A model generated the notes under the pieces. The model was not told where the DNA came from. It made no database searches and saw only the letters and a program-made list of their open reading frames with translations. This document shows positions 14,914-24,167 of a stretch of 64,000 nt of DNA, in pieces. This stretch comes from Aquirickettsiella gammari (GTDB lineage Bacteria > Pseudomonadota > Gammaproteobacteria > Diplorickettsiales > Diplorickettsiaceae). Position 1 is the stretch's first letter. Each line of letters begins with the position of its first letter. The stretch is from positions 372,001 to 436,000 of the forward strand of contig OY969558.1 in NCBI GenBank assembly GCA_963701065.1, in the 5' to 3' direction. A program made the translations under genes and the position numbers.

Positions 14914-16923
14914 TTAATCAATTCCGATTATTTTTTGTTTAAGATTTTTTAATTGTTCGCGGGTTTCAGCCGCTTCTTCAAATTGCAAATTTTTAGCGTA
15001 ATTGAGCATATCTCGTTCTAATTGTTTAATTTTTTTAGCCAGTTGCTCGGGTGGTAACGCCGCGTAATAGGCTTGCTCTTCGGTGACTTTAAGGAAACGC
15101 TGTTTATTCGTTGTAACATCAGTACGCGCCCCTTCTAAAATATCATGCACGGCCTTTGCGATACCTTTAGGTGTAATATGATGCTTTTTATTATAGGCTA
15201 GCTGTTTAGTCCGGCGTCTATCGGTTTCTGTCATTGCCTTTTGCATAGAAGCGGTTATCTTGTCAGCATAAAGGATAGCTCGACCGTGGATATGGCGTGC
15301 GGCACGGCCAATCGTCTGTATTAAAGAGCGTTCCGAACGCAAAAAACCTTCCTTATCCGCATCCAAAATAGCCACTAAGGCGACTTCTGGCATATCGAGA
15401 CCTTCGCGTAGCAAATTAATTCCAACTAATACATCAAACTTACCTAAACGTAGATCACGAATAATCTCTACCCGCTCCACCGTATCGATATCCGAATGGA
15501 GATAACGTACCTTCACGCCGTGCTCGGCCAGATATTCGGTTAAATCTTCTGATAATCGCTTCGTCAATGTAGTGACCAGAACGCGTTCTTTTTTCAAAGC
15601 GCAACGATTAATTTCAGAAAGCAAATCATCCACTTGGCTTGCAATGGGTCGGACTTCAATCAGCGGATCGACTAAACCGGTAGGCCTTATCACTTGCTCG
15701 ACTAATGCACCTGAATGTTCTAGTTCATAGTGACTCGGTGTGGCTGAAACATAAATAGTCTGAAAAGCTAAATCAGAAAACTCTTGAAATTGCAGTGGTC
15801 TATTATCCAAAGCAGAAGGCAAGCGAAATCCATACGCGACTAAGGTTTCTTTGCGCGAACGATCCCCTTTATACATGGCACCCAGTTGTGGAATAGTGAC
15901 ATGCGATTCATCAACGATCAATAAAGCATCTTTGGGTAAATAATCCAACAAAGTGGGTGGTGGTTGGCCTATATCGCGACCGGATAAATAACGCGAATAA
16001 TTTTCGATGCCGGTACAGTAACCGAGTTCTAAGAGCATCTCGATATCAAATCGTGTACGCTGCTCTAAACGTTGATACGCAACTAGTTTATTCGCGGCTT
16101 CTAATTCGGCTAAACGTTGTTTTAATTCCGCTTTAATGGACTCTACCGCCGCTAAAATTTTTTCGCGTGGCGTAACGTAATGGGTTTTTGGGTAAATGCT
16201 AAGCCTGGGCACGCGTCTTAGCATAACACCGGTTAAGGGATCAAAATAACTTAAGTGTTCGATACGCTCGTCAAGTAATTCGATACGCACGGCTTCTTCA
16301 GCAGATTCTGCCGGGTAGATATCAATCACATCGCCCCGCACACGATAAGTAGCACGTCGAAAATCCATATCATTACGATTATATTGTAATTCGGCCAAGC
16401 GTCGTAATATAAAACGTTGGTCTATCGGGTCACCACGGCGCACATGTAACATCATGTCAACATAAGCATTCGGATCGCCTAGACCATAAATAGCGGATAC
16501 CGTCGCCACAATAATCACATCGCGGCGTTCCAGCAAAGATTTGGTAGCCGATAAACGCATTTGTTCAATATGTTCATTGATAGCGGCGTCCTTTTCGATA
16601 TAAGTATCCGTGGTTGGCACATAGGCTTCTGGCTGATAATAATCATAATAAGAAACAAAAAATTCCACTGCATTGTCAGGGAAAAAGGTTCGCATCTCAC
16701 CGTATAATTGCGCGGCTAATGTTTTATTAGGGGCTAAAATAAGCGTAGGTCGCAGGATCTTTTGCATTACATGGGCAATCGTAAATGTCTTGCCTGAACC
16801 TGTTACACCGAGCAAGGTTTGCTGCGCTAGACCGGCGTCTAAACCATTGAGCAATGCTTTAATTGCGGCGGGTTGATCACCGGCCGGCTTAAAGTCTGAA
16901 ACTAATGTGAAAGTTTTTGACAT
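14914..16923 (-). CDS. uvrB: UvrABC system protein B (excision nuclease subunit)
   Basis: The damage-verifying helicase-like core of nucleotide excision repair. It has 669 residues, the usual length. Walker A LGVTGSGKTFTIAHVM, the Tyr-rich beta-hairpin FFVSYYDYYQPEAYVP, the DEAD-like LLIVDESHVTIPQ, helicase motif VI QTIGRAARHIHGRAI, and a C-terminal UVR domain (LERDMLNYAKNLQFEEAAE) that contacts UvrC are all present. It is transcribed alone, 108 bases before the tRNA-Val 5' end. Confidence 0.98.
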   Translation of the reverse strand: MSKTFTLVSDFKPAGDQPAAIKALLNGLDAGLAQQTLLGVTGSGKTFTIAHVMQKILRPTLILAPNKTLAAQLYGEMRTFFPDNAVEFFVSYYDYYQPEAYVPTTDTYIEKDAAINEHIEQMRLSATKSLLERRDVIIVATVSAIYGLGDPNAYVDMMLHVRRGDPIDQRFILRRLAELQYNRNDMDFRRATYRVRGDVIDIYPAESAEEAVRIELLDERIEHLSYFDPLTGVMLRRVPRLSIYPKTHYVTPREKILAAVESIKAELKQRLAELEAANKLVAYQRLEQRTRFDIEMLLELGYCTGIENYSRYLSGRDIGQPPPTLLDYLPKDALLIVDESHVTIPQLGAMYKGDRSRKETLVAYGFRLPSALDNRPLQFQEFSDLAFQTIYVSATPSHYELEHSGALVEQVIRPTGLVDPLIEVRPIASQVDDLLSEINRCALKKERVLVTTLTKRLSEDLTEYLAEHGVKVRYLHSDIDTVERVEIIRDLRLGKFDVLVGINLLREGLDMPEVALVAILDADKEGFLRSERSLIQTIGRAARHIHGRAILYADKITASMQKAMTETDRRRTKQLAYNKKHHITPKGIAKAVHDILEGARTDVTTNKQRFLKVTEEQAYYAALPPEQLAKKIKQLERDMLNYAKNLQFEEAAETREQLKNLKQKIIGID

Positions 16924-17123
16924 GAAATAATTTTAATCTCTTTATCACAGGAATTTCGCGAACAATAAACGACCCTGCAAAACGAGCTGCTATCGCGCTG
17001 AATCAATGCAATCAAACCGACTGTAGATGACGAGGATAGGAAACCTGACTTGCTTTATGATTAACCTCTCGCCGATAATAAAGTCTCTGTTGAACTCTAT
17101 TTTAACCTAAGTAGCTCTATACT

Positions 17124-18317
17124 ATGAAAATAATTCTTTCGCACCGCCTCGCTCAGATCAAACCCTCCCCCACTTTAAGCCTTTCTGCAGCCGCCAATCG
17201 ATTAAAAGCCAATGGCAAACCGATTATTAATCTGACGGTCGGTGAACCGGATTTTGATACCCCTGAATCCATTAAACAAGCGGCTCGAGCGGCCTTAGAC
17301 CAAGGTTTTACCAAGTATACCGCGGTAGATGGCATGCTCGCTTTAAAACAGGCGGTGGTTGATAAATTTAAGCGCGAAAACAAATTGAATTATCCGCTGG
17401 ATCACGTGATCGTCTCGAGTGGAGCCAAACAATCTATCTATAACCTGATGCAATGCTTATTAAATCCGGACGATGAAGTGATCATTCCCGCCCCTTATTG
17501 GGTTTCTTACCCGGACATGGCCTTATTAGCTGAGGCCAAACCCGTGATTATCGCAACCTCTATTAAGCAACAGTTAAAGATTACACCCGCGCAGCTAGAA
17601 GCCGCGATTACAGAAAAAACACGACTTTTTATTATCAATAGCCCCTCCAATCCAACCGGAATGGTCTATACCCCGACAGAGCTTAGTGAACTGGCTAAAA
17701 TTTTATTGGCTCATCGACAAGTTTTTATTCTCACTGATGATATTTATGAGCACATCTATTGGGGAGAGCAACCCTTTGAAAATATTATCAATGTCTGTCC
17801 TGAGCTATCTGACCGAACCCTGGTACTAAATGGCTGCTCAAAAGCTTATGCGATGACCGGTTGGCGAATTGGTTATGCCGCAGGCCCCAAAGAAGTCATT
17901 GCTGCAATGGCGAATATACAGTCGCAAAGTACTTCTAATCCTAATTCCATTGCTCAATTTGCGGCAACGTCAGCATTAACCGGCAATCAAGATTGTGTGC
18001 GACAGATGAATGAAATTTATCGGCAACGGCATGATTTTTTTTCAGCCGAACTCAATAAAATTCCGGGTGTCACTTGCTTAGCCGCTCAAGGCGCTTTCTA
18101 TAGCTTTCCTTTCTTCGATGCGTTTATTGGCGCCAATAAAGCATTTGCTTCTGATCATGAACTGGCTGATTATTTATTGAACAAAGCAAACCTCGCCACC
18201 GTACCCGGATCGGCTTTTGGTGCGCCGGGTTATCTACGCCTGTCCTTTGCGGTTGATGAAGCGAGCTTAAAAGATGCCCTATTGCGATTAAAAATAGCCT
18301 TACAAGGTTTAGCCTAA
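17124..18317 (+). CDS. aspC: PLP-dependent aminotransferase, aspartate aminotransferase type (class I)
   Basis: Transfers an amino group between aspartate (or a related amino acid) and 2-oxoglutarate, linking amino acid pools with the TCA cycle. It has 397 residues of the AT-I subfamily found in many bacteria (Thermus/Rhizobium type), not the E. coli AspC subfamily. Lys240 in CSKAYAMTGWRIGYAA forms the PLP Schiff base, SPSNPTGMVY holds the conserved PLP-contact asparagine, and LRLSFA near the C-terminus carries the substrate carboxylate arginine. Exact substrate is not certain from sequence. Confidence 0.85.
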   Translation: MKIILSHRLAQIKPSPTLSLSAAANRLKANGKPIINLTVGEPDFDTPESIKQAARAALDQGFTKYTAVDGMLALKQAVVDKFKRENKLNYPLDHVIVSSGAKQSIYNLMQCLLNPDDEVIIPAPYWVSYPDMALLAEAKPVIIATSIKQQLKITPAQLEAAITEKTRLFIINSPSNPTGMVYTPTELSELAKILLAHRQVFILTDDIYEHIYWGEQPFENIINVCPELSDRTLVLNGCSKAYAMTGWRIGYAAGPKEVIAAMANIQSQSTSNPNSIAQFAATSALTGNQDCVRQMNEIYRQRHDFFSAELNKIPGVTCLAAQGAFYSFPFFDAFIGANKAFASDHELADYLLNKANLATVPGSAFGAPGYLRLSFAVDEASLKDALLRLKIALQGLA

Positions 18318-18320
18318 ACT

Positions 18321-18346
18321 GCGTTGCTTGTTTGATAACAACGCTT
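18321..18346. terminator. Possible terminator between the aminotransferase and MFS genes
   Basis: GCGTTG (18321-18326) and CAACGC pair across a 12-base loop, followed by only three Ts. It lies between converging genes. Confidence 0.4.
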
Positions 18347-18350
18347 TGAA

Positions 18351-19616
18351 TTAAGTCGGCACAACGCCGCGCGTTTCTCTGACGAAAATGGCTAATATAG
18401 CGACCATCACAAATGCAATCGGAATAATCGTCAAGGCGTGTTGAAAGCTTTCAATTGAAAAAGCCATTAGGTTTCCCTTGACATGCGTACCCGTTAATAC
18501 ATCTAAGGCCTTACCGATTAAAGGTTGGGATAAGGCGCCACCAAACATCACTAACAAATTAGTCACTGCAATGGCAGTACCTGCTAAAGCCTGTACATTA
18601 AGCTCTCGTGCAATAGGAAAAACAATAATCTGTGCCGAACTACAAAGACCAAAACTAAATAATAAAAATCCTAGAAAATGACTCGAAACATAGGGAAAAT
18701 AAATAAGTAAGGTAAATAATGCGGCGCCTAATAAAGCACCGATAATAATAGGACGACGTCGATTACCTATCTTGTCAGAGATCCATCCTACTAAGGGACT
18801 GCCAATAGCCCAACCTAAAAAAATAAATGAAATATCAACCGCTGCGCTAGAATTTGATAAGCCATAAGTCCGAATTAAATAAGGGATCCCCCACACTTCT
18901 GCAAAAGCAGAAAGCGACAAATAGAACAGGCTTCCTATCGCCCCGACTAACCACATTTGTGGATTTTTACATAACTTAAAAACTGCTTGAAAAAACTCAT
19001 TATAACTTAATGTCGGTGGGGCGGGCTCATCAGTTGCTTTTACCCGCTTGGTTTCGGGTATCACGTACCACAAACAGACAGTGAGTAATAGACCTGCTGT
19101 AGCGGCAATATAGAGTGTCACGTTAGAACCTAATGCAAATACTAATTTTGACAGGATAATATCGCCTGTCATCGCCCCTATCATGCCTAAGGAAGTCGCC
19201 ATCCCGGCAATAAAAGCAAAGCGTGAAGGAGGAAACCATATTGACGCCAGTTTAAGCACCCCTACAAAAGCAAAAGCGGAACCAAACCCGACTAAGAAAC
19301 GACCTGTTTGCGCCGTTGAAAGACAATGATGGGCGAATAAATAAGTCCCGATTGCACAGGTTAGACAGGCAAAAGCCAATAACTTACGCGGGCCAAACCT
19401 ATCCATCATCATCCCGATAGGTAATTGCATCGGCGTGTAAGCATAATAGTAAAAAGCAACTAGGTTTCCAAAAGCCACTCCACCGATATTGAACATTTTT
19501 AGTAAATCTTCCGTCATAACACTCGGTAAGATTCGCAAAAAATATTCATAACAGTAAAAAAGAGCCCCTAAGCCACATACTAACCAGGGAAACAGGTCAA
19601 TACGTTTTCTCGGCAT
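18351..19616 (-). CDS. Major facilitator superfamily transporter
   Basis: An inner-membrane secondary transporter of 421 residues with about 12 hydrophobic helices. The loop 2-3 signature MDRFGPRKLLAFAC and its second-half counterpart GWISDKIGNRRRPIII are the MFS A-motifs. The N-terminal LFPWLVCGLGALFYCYEYFLR resembles anion/sugar-acid and nutrient permeases common in Legionella and Coxiella. The substrate cannot be deduced. It converges on the aminotransferase gene and lies just downstream of rpmE. Confidence 0.85.
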   Translation of the reverse strand: MPRKRIDLFPWLVCGLGALFYCYEYFLRILPSVMTEDLLKMFNIGGVAFGNLVAFYYYAYTPMQLPIGMMMDRFGPRKLLAFACLTCAIGTYLFAHHCLSTAQTGRFLVGFGSAFAFVGVLKLASIWFPPSRFAFIAGMATSLGMIGAMTGDIILSKLVFALGSNVTLYIAATAGLLLTVCLWYVIPETKRVKATDEPAPPTLSYNEFFQAVFKLCKNPQMWLVGAIGSLFYLSLSAFAEVWGIPYLIRTYGLSNSSAAVDISFIFLGWAIGSPLVGWISDKIGNRRRPIIIGALLGAALFTLLIYFPYVSSHFLGFLLFSFGLCSSAQIIVFPIARELNVQALAGTAIAVTNLLVMFGGALSQPLIGKALDVLTGTHVKGNLMAFSIESFQHALTIIPIAFVMVAILAIFVRETRGVVPT

Positions 19617-19716
19617 AAATAATACCCCCCAGAGTTATAGAAAATGAGTAATAGGCCCGCGAATTTAAAAATTAGCTACTAATTCTTAGCAGGCCGCCAA
19701 TAAAACGAAGTTAGAA

Positions 19717-19968
19717 CTAAGCCGCTGCTGAGTCAGTAGACTTGTCAGTAACCACTTTAGAGGTACGTTTACCGTATTTTTGTTTAAATTTATCAACACG
19801 TCCACTGGTATCAACGATTTTTTGCTTACCCGTGTAAAAAGGGTGACATTTAGAACACACTTCAATCGTAAAAGCAGGCTCACCTAAAGTAGAGCGGGTT
19901 TGAAAACTATTACCACAACTGCAGGTGACAGTAACTGGGTTATAAGCTGGATGGATATCTTGCTGCAT
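19717..19968 (-). CDS. rpmE: 50S ribosomal protein L31, zinc-binding type
   Basis: Bridges the subunits at the central protuberance. The start is placed at MQQDIHPAYNPVT (ATG 19968), matching the family, rather than at an ATG 39 bases upstream. This gives 83 residues. Cysteines in CSCG and CSKCHPF form the zinc-site variant. A short Ser/Asp/Ala-rich tail follows the usual end. -10-like TATAAT elements lie about 40-60 bases upstream. Confidence 0.97.
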   Translation of the reverse strand: MQQDIHPAYNPVTVTCSCGNSFQTRSTLGEPAFTIEVCSKCHPFYTGKQKIVDTSGRVDKFKQKYGKRTSKVVTDKSTDSAAA

Positions 19969-20005
19969 AATAATTTTTATATCCCTTGAATAGAATGAGG
20001 GCGGC

Positions 20006-20011
20006 ATTATA
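20006..20011 (-). promoter_or_regulatory. -10 element of a likely rpmE promoter
   Basis: A perfect TATAAT on the minus strand lies 38 bases upstream of the L31 start. A second TATAAT lies about 15 bases further upstream. The -35 region is AT-rich without a clear TTGACA. Confidence 0.4.
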
Positions 20012-20210
20012 ACAGAACAAATTATAAAACAAAATTTTTGGCTTGGTGTGATACTATTAAATCACCTTTTATTACAGATAAAAATGTAAGTTAATCATCT
20101 ACAAAAATTCACATTTTAAGCGTTTTACGCGGATAAAGTGCTCATCTCGAGCCTTAAAACGGATCAGCATATTATAATCTAAAAAATTTATTTAAACAGG
20201 GAGCCTGGTT

Positions 20211-20804
20211 TTGTTTGAAAAATTATTAACTTTTATTAAAAAAAATGGCCTCTATTGGCAATATATTGGACTCATACTGCTTAGTTTGGGCATCGAAAAA
20301 GGCTATGCCTCTACTTATGGCTTACAGATTTCTTATGGCACAGGGAAACCTGACCAATTAAAAGGCTACCGAATCGCTTTGCAGAAGTTTTGGCCATGGC
20401 TAGGGCTACCCCAAGCACCGATTAATTTAAGCGGATATTGGGATTTCAGCTATGCCAATTGGCATGTCAATCCCCCACAAGCTAATCAGCCTAGTTCTAT
20501 CAGCATACTGGCTGCCTCACCAATAATACGCCTTCAGAGTCGCGAAGCTTGGCTATTGGCTGCCCAGCCTTATCTAGAATTGGGAATAGGCGCGAGCTAT
20601 CTTTCCAACAATCATTTGGGTCATCGAAATTTAGGCGGGCAGTTTGCCTTTCAAGATTTAATCGGCTTCGGTCTACGCTGGAGTAAAGCGCAAACCTGGT
20701 CACTGAGCTATCATTACCTACATTATTCCAATGCGCATTTATTCCCTCCCAATCAAGGAATTGATGTGAAGCATTTATTTACCCTCGGTTATGAATTCTA
20801 TTAA
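20211..20804 (+). CDS. pagL: Lipid A 3-O-deacylase, PagL-like outer-membrane protein
   Basis: PagL removes the 3-O acyl chain of lipid A from within the outer membrane and so changes endotoxin recognition. This 197-residue protein has a hydrophobic N-terminal segment with a probable signal-peptide end near YAS33 and alternating beta-barrel strands. The PagL active-site segment is LHYSNAHLFPPNQGID. His171 and Ser173 fit the catalytic His126/Ser128 of Pseudomonas PagL, and the last residue is aromatic. At the spacing of catalytic Glu140 there is Asp185. The start is TTG at 20211, with GGGAG about 9 bases before it; no ATG fits the reading frame early enough. Confidence 0.82.
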   Translation: MFEKLLTFIKKNGLYWQYIGLILLSLGIEKGYASTYGLQISYGTGKPDQLKGYRIALQKFWPWLGLPQAPINLSGYWDFSYANWHVNPPQANQPSSISILAASPIIRLQSREAWLLAAQPYLELGIGASYLSNNHLGHRNLGGQFAFQDLIGFGLRWSKAQTWSLSYHYLHYSNAHLFPPNQGIDVKHLFTLGYEFY

Positions 20805-20957
20805 AATAATTTACCTTAAATTAAGTCAGTGTTGTAAAATATCGTGATCATCTTATACTGCACACAAGTTGTTCTTAACCTAGCTACCTCACATCGTCGT
20901 TTAAAAAAGGACGGGGCTTGCACTAGGGATCTTTTCTTTTAAGAGGCTATAAAGACA

Positions 20958-23219
20958 ATGGCCAAAGCCAAATCACCTGAACCTGCAGCGATTGAGCATC
21001 AAGCGCTACGTCTTTTTACCGAGAAAGCTTATCTTGATTATTCGATGTATGTCATCCTTGATCGTGCCTTACCTCATATTGGCGATGGTTTAAAACCCGT
21101 TCAACGGCGCATAATTTACGCCATGTCTGAATTAGGCCTAACTGCTTTAGCAAAATATAAAAAATCGGCGCGCACGGTGGGTGATGTGCTGGGTAAATTT
21201 CATCCTCATGGTGATACGGCCTGTTATGAAGCGATGGTTTTAATGGCACAAGCTTTTTCTTACCGCTATCCACTTATCGATGGCCAGGGTAATTGGGGCT
21301 CTCAAGATGACCCTAAGTCTTTTGCGGCGATGCGTTATACCGAATCACGTCTCACTCATTACGCCCAAGCACTGCTAACAGAACTATCCGACGGCACTGT
21401 CAATTGGCTGCCCAATTTTGATGCGACACTGCAAGAACCCGAACTACTACCGGCACGTTTACCGAATATTCTCTTAAATGGCGCCTCAGGTATTGCGGTC
21501 GGGATGGCAACGGATATTCCATCGCATAATCTGAGTGAAGTAGTGAATGCCTGTATCCATTTATTAGATGAACCGCAAACGACACTCGCCAAACTCTGTG
21601 AATACATTATAGGCCCTGACTTTCCTTCAGCCGCTGAAATAATTACCTCTAAAGCTGAAATTTATCATATCTATCAACAAGGGCAAGGTGTCATTCGTGC
21701 GCGTGCTGTCTACACAGAAGAAAAAAATCAAATTGTTATCACCGATTTACCTTACCAAGTGTCAGGTGCAAAAATCATTGAACAAATCGCTGAACAAATT
21801 CGCGAAAAAAAATTGCCCCTGGTCGAAGATTTACGTGATGAATCTGATCATGAAAACCCGACTCGCTTGATTATTGTGCCTCGCTCAAATCGAGTCGATA
21901 ACGAAGTCTTAATGGCACATTTATTTGCAACGACTGATCTGGAGCGCAGTTATCGTATTAATCTTAATATGATAGGGCTGGATGGAAAACCTAAAGTTAA
22001 AAATTTACTCACTATTTTACAAGAGTGGTTAGAATATCGACTCGCCACGGTACGTAAGCGCTTAGAATTTCATTTAAATAAAATTCTGGCGCGCCTTCAC
22101 CTTTTAGAAGGTTTTTTAATTATTTATCGACATATCGATGAAGTTATTCGGATTATTCGCCAACACGATAATCCGAAAATACAATTGATCAAGCGCTATA
22201 AATTAAGCGCTATTCAAGCCGATGCGATCTTAGAAATACGTTTACGACAATTGGCGAAATTAGAAGAAATTAAACTGCAGTCCGAACAAGAAAATTTAAT
22301 CGCTGAACGCGATAAAATTCAGAAAATTTTAGCGTCTAAAACCCAATTAAAACGCCTGATTCGTTCTGAGTTGCAAGCAGATGTAAAATTACACGGTGAC
22401 CCACGCAAGTCACCGCTGGTTGAACGTAGTGCTGCGCTTGCCTTGCAAAAAACGGAAATCATTCCGGCCGAACCAATGACACTCATCTTATCGACGCGCG
22501 GTTGGATACGTGCGGCAAAAGGTCATGATTTTGATGTCAGTGGTTTAAATTTTAAAGCCGGCGATTCGCTAAAGGCGACTCTGCTAGGTCGAAGCAATCA
22601 GTTAGTTGCGTTTATTGATTCAACCGGGCGCAGTTATTCTCTATCGATACACACGCTTCCTTCGGCACGTAGTTCAGGTGAACCGTTAACCAGTCGCTTT
22701 AATCCTCCTGCTGAAGCCAATTTTGAGGCCATGATAAGCGGCGATTCGGAACAATCTGTGTTATTAGCCTCCGATGCAGGCTATGGATTTATTACCCACC
22801 TCGCTGAACTGTATTCAAAAAATCGCAATGGAAAAACCCTATTGAAACTATCACCGCATTGTCATGTACTACCCCCATTAATCATCAACAATATTGAAAC
22901 TAGCTATATTGCCATTATTACCAATACTGGTTACCTATTGATTATTGCCGCCAAAGAGCTACCGATACTGGCGCGAGGGAAAGGAAATAAAATGATCCAA
23001 ATACCCCCTAATAAATCCGCAAGCCGTGAAGAGTTCATCAGTAAAATTGCCCTATTACCGTCAAAAAGCAGCCAATTAATGCTTATTTCCGGAAAAAAAC
23101 AATTTACTCTAAAAGGCAATGACCTCATGCATTATATCGGCAAACGGGGACAACGAGGCCATAAATTACCGCGTGGTTTACAAAAATTAGATCGTGTCGC
23201 TGTTAATTTAATCGCTTAG
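20958..23219 (+). CDS. parC: DNA topoisomerase IV subunit A
   Basis: The DNA-cleaving subunit of the enzyme that decatenates daughter chromosomes. It has 753 residues, matching E. coli ParC (752). The catalytic tyrosine lies in FAAMRYTESRL. The quinolone-resistance region reads KFHPHGDTACYEAM, with Thr where E. coli has Ser80. ESDHENPTR and YRINLNMIGLDGKP are strongly ParC-like, distinguishing it from GyrA, and the C-terminal half is the beta-pinwheel. parE is not in the window. The next gene starts 8 bases after the stop. Confidence 0.96.
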   Translation: MAKAKSPEPAAIEHQALRLFTEKAYLDYSMYVILDRALPHIGDGLKPVQRRIIYAMSELGLTALAKYKKSARTVGDVLGKFHPHGDTACYEAMVLMAQAFSYRYPLIDGQGNWGSQDDPKSFAAMRYTESRLTHYAQALLTELSDGTVNWLPNFDATLQEPELLPARLPNILLNGASGIAVGMATDIPSHNLSEVVNACIHLLDEPQTTLAKLCEYIIGPDFPSAAEIITSKAEIYHIYQQGQGVIRARAVYTEEKNQIVITDLPYQVSGAKIIEQIAEQIREKKLPLVEDLRDESDHENPTRLIIVPRSNRVDNEVLMAHLFATTDLERSYRINLNMIGLDGKPKVKNLLTILQEWLEYRLATVRKRLEFHLNKILARLHLLEGFLIIYRHIDEVIRIIRQHDNPKIQLIKRYKLSAIQADAILEIRLRQLAKLEEIKLQSEQENLIAERDKIQKILASKTQLKRLIRSELQADVKLHGDPRKSPLVERSAALALQKTEIIPAEPMTLILSTRGWIRAAKGHDFDVSGLNFKAGDSLKATLLGRSNQLVAFIDSTGRSYSLSIHTLPSARSSGEPLTSRFNPPAEANFEAMISGDSEQSVLLASDAGYGFITHLAELYSKNRNGKTLLKLSPHCHVLPPLIINNIETSYIAIITNTGYLLIIAAKELPILARGKGNKMIQIPPNKSASREEFISKIALLPSKSSQLMLISGKKQFTLKGNDLMHYIGKRGQRGHKLPRGLQKLDRVAVNLIA

Positions 23220-23227
23220 TCTTTTTT

Positions 23228-24130
23228 ATGAATAAAAATATAAATTATCTCTGGTTTTTCTTATTGGCTTCTTTTTGGAGCGGTTCATTTGTTGCTATTA
23301 AAGCAGTCGTGCTACACGTCCCGCCTTTTTTCGGCGCGATGTTACGTGTTGGCTTGGCTTTACTATTTCTTAGTATTATCTTTTATTGTTTAAAGAAAAA
23401 ATTAGCCGTCACTTTTGCGCTGCGTTGGCGTATCTGGGTTATGGGCCTTTTTTCACAAGGTCTGCCCTTTTTCTTTTTATTCTACGGTGAACAACATATC
23501 TCTTCCGGATTAGCGGGTATTTTAAATGGAACTGTGCCTATTTGGACATTACTATTTAGTTTAATTTCTCCTAAAACGAGAAATTTTTCTTTTTTAAAAT
23601 GTATAGGTCTCTTCACTGGCTTATTGGGTATTTGCGTTATTTTTTGGCCACTCCTTAATTTTGATACCGCACATTCTGCCTTATTAGGCACGGCATCGAT
23701 ATTGCTGATGGCGATTAGCTATTCGATAGGTAACTTACTCAATCAACGTATGCTATCAGGTGAAACTAAATTAGATTTTTATGCCAACCTTTACCATCAA
23801 CATTGGGCAAGCCTGGTCTTTTTAGTCCTTGCCTCACTCATTTTTGAAACTTGGCCTAGTAACGCGCTACTACTGCACACCCCTATCATTTGGATTGCCA
23901 GTATTTATATGGGATTATTCTCCACCGCTTTAGCCTGGATTATCTACTATTATTTGATCCGTGAGTGGGATGCCGTTCGCGCCAGTGCGGTTATGTATAT
24001 CGTACCTATCATGGCGATACTGTGGGACTTTGTCTTTTTTCACAATCATCCGCAATGGACAGAAGGTCTCGGCGTGGCCATCATTTTACTGGGAGTAGCC
24101 TTAATACAGTGGCCTAAAAAGATCGCTTAA
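23228..24130 (+). CDS. EamA/DMT-family transporter
   Basis: An inner-membrane protein of 300 residues with about 10 hydrophobic helices in two EamA repeats, beginning LWFFLLASFWSGSFVAIKAVV and ending with GLGVAIILLGVALIQWP. Members export metabolites or take up S-adenosylmethionine in some intracellular bacteria, but the substrate here is unknown. It starts 8 bases after parC and is likely co-transcribed. A terminator overlaps its stop codon. Confidence 0.85.
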   Translation: MNKNINYLWFFLLASFWSGSFVAIKAVVLHVPPFFGAMLRVGLALLFLSIIFYCLKKKLAVTFALRWRIWVMGLFSQGLPFFFLFYGEQHISSGLAGILNGTVPIWTLLFSLISPKTRNFSFLKCIGLFTGLLGICVIFWPLLNFDTAHSALLGTASILLMAISYSIGNLLNQRMLSGETKLDFYANLYHQHWASLVFLVLASLIFETWPSNALLLHTPIIWIASIYMGLFSTALAWIIYYYLIREWDAVRASAVMYIVPIMAILWDFVFFHNHPQWTEGLGVAIILLGVALIQWPKKIA

Positions 24131-24141
24131 GCGATCTTTTT
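24116..24141. terminator. Bidirectional rho-independent terminator
   Basis: A perfect 26-base palindrome (AAAAAGATCGCTT and its complement) with A and T runs at the ends. It overlaps the stop of the EamA gene and lies 27 bases past the stop of the converging ankyrin gene. Confidence 0.88.
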
Positions 24142-24167
24142 ATTTATTACTGCCTTATCCTTTGTTA

